Source: Chloroflexota bacterium (GTDB taxonomy: Bacteria; Chloroflexota; Dehalococcoidia; DSTF01; RBG-16-68-14). Taken from it: DNA of 7,003 nt. The stretch is from the NCBI GenBank assembly GCA_022573935.1, contig JACZTE010000048.1:1-7003 (forward strand). Direction: 5' to 3'. Below are positions 3,520 to 7,003 of this stretch, in pieces; position 1 is the first letter of the stretch, and the number at the start of each line of letters is the position of its first letter. The notes beneath the pieces are model-generated. The model worked only from the letters and a program-made list of their open reading frames with translations. It searched no databases and was not told where the DNA came from. The position numbers and the translations under genes were made by a program.

Positions 3520-5942
3520 CAGCCTTCGCCAGAACCGCGAAGCTCCACACCCAGCTCCTTGCTCAGCCGCTTCAGAATGGAGCGCTGGGCATTGGCCGCC
3601 TCTTCGTCGGTGAGCGTATGGTCGGCCGCCTGGTAGATGACCGAGAAGGCGAGCGAGCGCTTGCCGGCGGGTATGTGCTCCCCCTCGAACACATCGAAGA
3701 GCTGCGCGCGCCGCACCAACTCGTGCTCCTCGATGACGGCGGCTACCTTGGCAGCGGGAAGCTCACGATCGACGACCAGCGCCACATCCTGCACGACCGG
3801 CGGGTAGCGCGATGCCGCCTGATAGCCGCGCACCTCCTCGATCAGCGGTACGAGCTCGTCCACGACCAGCTCGAACAGGTAGACCTCCTGGTCGATGTCG
3901 AAGGCGGCGGCGACCGAAGGGTGCACCTGACCGAGGATCCCCACCTTTCGCTCGCCTACGACGATCTCCGCCGTCCGGCCGGGCACCAGCCCAAAGGCCG
4001 CCGTCTCCTGAAACGTCGCCGACACGCCTAGCGATCGAAGCGCTGCGTCCGCATAGCCTTTAGCGTCGTAGAAATCGACCGGCTCTTCGGAAGGACGCCC
4101 CCAGCGATTCTCGCGCCAGCCGGTCACCACGCCGACGATATGCTCCTGCTCCTGGGGTACGTCGCCCGGTTGCGCCAGATACACCCGCGACGCCTCGAAG
4201 AGAGCAAGCTCTCCTTCGCTCCTGCGCACGTTCTGGGCGAGCGCCTGCAGCAGATCGGCCCGCAGCAGCGGTCGCACGTACTCATGGTCCGCGCTCACCG
4301 GCTTCGTCGCTCGCAGCGGCGGGTGCGCAGCCAGCTCCTCCGGCGACATCACCCGCTCCAGCGCCTCCATCGTCGTGAGCGAGTAGGTGATCACCTCCTG
4401 CATGCCGGCAGCCACCAGCGCATCGCGCAGGCGCTCGCGCAGCTCGCGGCGCGGCTGAGGGACGGCCGGTGGCACGTCTCCGCCCAGCCCCTTCATCGGG
4501 ATCTGGTCGTAGCCGACGATGCGGGCCACCTCCTCCGCCACGTCGTCCTGGATGCGAACGTCGGTGCGCCAATATGGTACGCGCACCTGATAGCGCTCCG
4601 GCGGCAGCCAGCGACAGCTAAAGCCCAGCGACGTGAGCGCAGTCCGCACTTGCGAGGTCGGCAGGTCGATCCCCAACACCTGCTGGAGGCGCCGGCGGGT
4701 GAGATTGATGCGCACCTCTTTCGCCGGCCGCGGGTAGGCATCGACGAAGCCGTGGAGCGAACGGCCGCCGGCCAGCTCTACCAACAGCTTGGTGGCGCGT
4801 TGAGACGCGATCATCGCCAGCTCCGGGCTGAGCCCCTTCTCGAAGCGAGTAGACGCCTCGGTGCGAGACTTGAGCGCCGCGGCCGTGCGGCGGATGTTGC
4901 TCGGATGGAAGGTGGCCGATTCCAGCAGGATCGTCGCCGTCTTATCGGTAACCTCGGAGTCGAAGCCACCCATGACGCCGGCGAGGGCGATGGGCGCCTC
5001 GGCGTCGGCGATGGTCAGCATCTCCTCGTTGAGCGGCCGCTCGACGCCATCCAGCGTGACCAGCTTCTCTCCCTTGCGCGCGCGCCGGACGATGATCTTG
5101 CCGCCACGCAGCTTGTCGAAATCGAAAGCGTGCAGCGGCTGGCCTAACTCCAACATCACATAGTTCGTTATGTCTACCACAGTGTTGATCGGGCGCATGC
5201 CGCCGGCCAGCAATCGCTCTTGCATCCAGCGGGGCGAGGGCTCCACGCGCACGCCTTCGATCACCGTGGCGACGTAGCGAGCGCAGAGGTCCGGATCGGC
5301 GATCTCGACGGTCGCCTTCCCTGCCGCTGGCTCGTCTACCTCGTCGAACGTGTGCTCGGGCTCGCGAACGACGCCGCCGGTGAGGGCGGCCACCTCGCGG
5401 GCGACGCCGACCATCGAGAAGCAGTCAGCCCGGTTCGGCGTGACGTCGATGTTCAGGATGACATCACCCAGGAAGCGGGCAAGCGGCGCGCCCACTGGAG
5501 CGTCGTCGGGCAGCGCCAGGATCCCCTCGTGCTCATCCGAGAGGCCCAACTCCTTCTCGGAGCAGACCATGCCCGCCGACTCGACGCCTCGGATCGTGGC
5601 CGGGCGCAGCGCGGTTGGCTTGCCCGTGCGGCCGTCGATCAGGCTGGCGCCTTCGCGGGCGAAGGCGACCTTCTGCCCGGCCTCGACGTTGGGCGCGCCG
5701 CAGACCACCGTCATCCGCTCGCCTTCGCCCAGATCGACGGTGGCGAGGCGCAGGCGGTCGGCGTTCGGGTGTGGCTCCACCGCGGTCACCAGGCCGACGG
5801 TGATCAGCTTTTCGTCCCAGTCGCCGCCGATGCGCTCGATCGTCTCGACCTCGAGGCCGGCCATGGTGAGGCGATGAGCCAGCTCCTCCGGCGGGAGGGC
5901 TACGTCTACGTAGTCAGCGAGCCACTTTAGGGAGACGCGCAC
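3519..5942 (-). CDS. pheT: Phenylalanine--tRNA ligase beta subunit
   Basis: This 807-residue protein is the beta subunit of the cytoplasmic alpha2-beta2 enzyme that charges tRNA-Phe; beta binds tRNA and edits mischarged Tyr. The N-terminus VRVSLKWLADYVDV is the family's standard opening. An EMAP/OB-type tRNA-binding domain spans about 40-152 (VGLVTAVEPHPNADRLRLA, VVCGAPNV). The B3/B4 editing region spans about 215-390 (MRPINTVVDITNYVMLELGQ, HAFD, LAGVMGG, RTEASTRFEKG). The B5 domain is at 405-475, the catalytic-like core at 500-690, and an FDX-ACB anticodon-binding domain at 712-806 (SRYPPVVQDVALVVD, HTLTDEEA). Length is typical. GTG 5942 is chosen because it lies 2 bases after the pheS stop, with GGAG eleven bases upstream, and starts exactly at the conserved N-terminus. 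The frame stays open to 6386 inside pheS, but that extension is pheS in another frame. No frameshift or missing domain is seen. Confidence 0.97.
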   Translation of the reverse strand: MRVSLKWLADYVDVALPPEELAHRLTMAGLEVETIERIGGDWDEKLITVGLVTAVEPHPNADRLRLATVDLGEGERMTVVCGAPNVEAGQKVAFAREGASLIDGRTGKPTALRPATIRGVESAGMVCSEKELGLSDEHEGILALPDDAPVGAPLARFLGDVILNIDVTPNRADCFSMVGVAREVAALTGGVVREPEHTFDEVDEPAAGKATVEIADPDLCARYVATVIEGVRVEPSPRWMQERLLAGGMRPINTVVDITNYVMLELGQPLHAFDFDKLRGGKIIVRRARKGEKLVTLDGVERPLNEEMLTIADAEAPIALAGVMGGFDSEVTDKTATILLESATFHPSNIRRTAAALKSRTEASTRFEKGLSPELAMIASQRATKLLVELAGGRSLHGFVDAYPRPAKEVRINLTRRRLQQVLGIDLPTSQVRTALTSLGFSCRWLPPERYQVRVPYWRTDVRIQDDVAEEVARIVGYDQIPMKGLGGDVPPAVPQPRRELRERLRDALVAAGMQEVITYSLTTMEALERVMSPEELAAHPPLRATKPVSADHEYVRPLLRADLLQALAQNVRRSEGELALFEASRVYLAQPGDVPQEQEHIVGVVTGWRENRWGRPSEEPVDFYDAKGYADAALRSLGVSATFQETAAFGLVPGRTAEIVVGERKVGILGQVHPSVAAAFDIDQEVYLFELVVDELVPLIEEVRGYQAASRYPPVVQDVALVVDRELPAAKVAAVIEEHELVRRAQLFDVFEGEHIPAGKRSLAFSVIYQAADHTLTDEEAANAQRSILKRLSKELGVELRGSGEG

Positions 5943-5944
5943 GC

Positions 5945-6991
5945 TTAGAACTGCTCCAGAAAGCGCAGGTCGTTCGCGTAGAACGCGCGGATGTCTTCGA
6001 TGCCGTGGCGTAGCATGCAGATGCGTTCCACCCCCACGCCGGCGGCGAAGCCCGTGTAGCGATCGGTGTCGTAGCCCATGTTCGCCAGGATCTCCGGGTG
6101 CACCATGCCGGCGCCTAGCACTTCGATCCAGCCTTCGCCCCGGCAAGTGCGGCAACCATCGCCGCCGCAGAGGAAGCAGTCGATGGCCATGTCCACCCCC
6201 GGCTCGACGAAGGGGAAGTAGTCGCAGCGGAAGCGCACCTGCCGCTCCTGTCCGAACATCCGCTTGGCGAACTCGAACAGCGTCCCCTTCAGATCGGCCA
6301 TGCTGATCCCCTCGTCCACCGCCAGCAGCTCGATCTGGGTGAACATCCACTCCCTCTGCGGGTCTGTCGCCTCCTTGCGATAACACTTGCCTGGCACGAC
6401 GATCCTGATCGGCGGCTGGTGCTGCTCCATGAACCGCGCCTGATTGGGCGAAGTGTGGGTGCGCAGCACCTGCGGATATTTCTCATCGCGCTGGAAGTCG
6501 ATATACAACGTGTCCTGCATGTCCCGCGCCGGATGGTCCTCCGGGATACGCAGCGCCTGGAAGTTGTAGTAGTCCAGCTCCACCTCCGGCCCCTCGACGA
6601 CCGAGAACCCCATCGAGACGCAGATCTCCAGCATCTCCCGCAGCGTCTGCGTCACCGGATGCAGCCGCCCGATGCGCTTCGGCCGCCCCGGTAGCGTCAC
6701 GTCTACCTGGCCCGCCTCCACTGTGGCCGCGAGGCGCCGCTGTTCCAGCTCCCCGCGCTTGGTCTCCAGGGCCGACTCCAGCTCCTGCTTCAGACGGTTC
6801 GCCTCTCCCCCAACACGGCGGCGCTCCTCCATGGACAGATCGCCCAGGCGTCGCAGCACCAGCGTCAGCCGCCCCTTGCGACCGAGGTACGCGATGCGCC
6901 ACGCCTCCAGCGCCGCTCCGTCTCCCGCAGCGTCGAGTTCGCTACGGGCGCTGGACGCCAGTTCGGGCAGGTCGATAGCTTCGGTGGTCAT
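5945..6991 (-). CDS. pheS: Phenylalanine--tRNA ligase alpha subunit
   Basis: This 348-residue protein is the catalytic class II subunit, forming Phe-AMP and transferring Phe to tRNA-Phe. Residues 1-95 form the helical coiled-coil arm that contacts tRNA. Motif 1 is at about 111-140 (HPVTQTLREMLEICVSMGF, VVEGPEVE), followed by DHPARDMQDTLYI. Motif 2 is LRTHTSPNQARFM through GKCYRKEATD (176-210), then FTQIE (217-221). Motif 3 is GFAAGVGVERICMLRHGIE (314-332). Cys272, Cys275, Cys280 and Cys283 (CFLCGGDGCRTC) form a CxxC-x4-CxxC cluster, a possible zinc site found in part of the PheS family. The length is usual for bacteria. ATG 6991 gives a complete N-terminus, but the 12 bases beyond it show no clear SD and the promoter or leader lies outside the window. 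pheT follows after 2 bases, then the phosphodiesterase gene. Confidence 0.97.
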   Translation of the reverse strand: MTTEAIDLPELASSARSELDAAGDGAALEAWRIAYLGRKGRLTLVLRRLGDLSMEERRRVGGEANRLKQELESALETKRGELEQRRLAATVEAGQVDVTLPGRPKRIGRLHPVTQTLREMLEICVSMGFSVVEGPEVELDYYNFQALRIPEDHPARDMQDTLYIDFQRDEKYPQVLRTHTSPNQARFMEQHQPPIRIVVPGKCYRKEATDPQREWMFTQIELLAVDEGISMADLKGTLFEFAKRMFGQERQVRFRCDYFPFVEPGVDMAIDCFLCGGDGCRTCRGEGWIEVLGAGMVHPEILANMGYDTDRYTGFAAGVGVERICMLRHGIEDIRAFYANDLRFLEQF

Positions 6992-7003
6992 GGTACAGGC
7001 ATT

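Noticed and set aside
4140..5930. Long plus-strand open frames (335 aa at 4140-5147, 236 aa at 5220-5930) antisense to pheT
   Set aside because: They are Arg/His/Gln-rich shadows produced by high GC3 on the opposite strand, with no recognisable domains, while pheT is complete and unmistakable there.
5943..6386. In-frame N-terminal extension of pheT (148 codons) lying inside pheS
   Set aside because: It is pheS read in another frame and has Arg/Gly/His-rich nonsense composition. GTG 5942 begins exactly at the conserved PheT N-terminus, 2 bases after the pheS stop.

Overview
The window is a compact, GC-rich stretch of bacterial chromosome made mostly of housekeeping translation genes, with two lipid-phosphate genes between them. 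Seven complete genes and one gene tail are visible. No mobile elements, CRISPR arrays, tRNA or rRNA genes were seen. High GC, G/C-ending codons, GTG starts and clear Shine-Dalgarno (SD) sites fit a high-GC bacterium. The gene set and protein styles resemble Chloroflexota (Thermomicrobia-like), but that placement is a low-confidence impression, not a result.

Layout, plus strand: the last 17 codons of an unidentified gene (1-54); a biotin carrier protein (59-577); a sigma70-type promoter (593-622); the operon infC-rpmI-rplT (672-1857: IF-3, L35, L20); a hairpin terminator (1882-1909) overlapped by a second hairpin; another sigma70-type promoter (1931-1959); and a PAP2/IPC-synthase-like membrane phosphatase or transferase gene (2018-2812). 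Minus strand, convergent: pheS (6991-5945), pheT (5942-3519) and a glycerophosphodiester phosphodiesterase gene (3519-2809), tightly packed as one apparent operon whose promoter lies beyond the right edge. The two convergent units meet with overlapping stop codons.

The most interesting part is the infC start. IF-3 homology continues 17 codons upstream of the first conventional start codon (GTG 723). The reading frame from its upstream stop (TGA 594-596) to GTG 723 holds no ATG, GTG or TTG. An AUA codon at 672, seven bases after an AAGAGGG SD, gives a normal IF-3 N-terminus. This matches the known strategy in which IF-3 represses its own mRNA by discriminating against a rare start codon (AUU in E. 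coli). The SD appears to sit in the loop of a small hairpin, and a 12-codon leader frame ends in a UAG that overlaps the AUA.

The second notable element is the PAP2 leader, where CTCCTAG can pair with CTAGGAG and bury the SD. A nearby AGGAG offers an alternative partner, a layout typical of a translational switch or RNA thermometer.

Together the window resembles the classical infC-rpmI-rplT-pheS-pheT neighbourhood, but with pheST inverted and two lipid-headgroup genes inserted between the halves.
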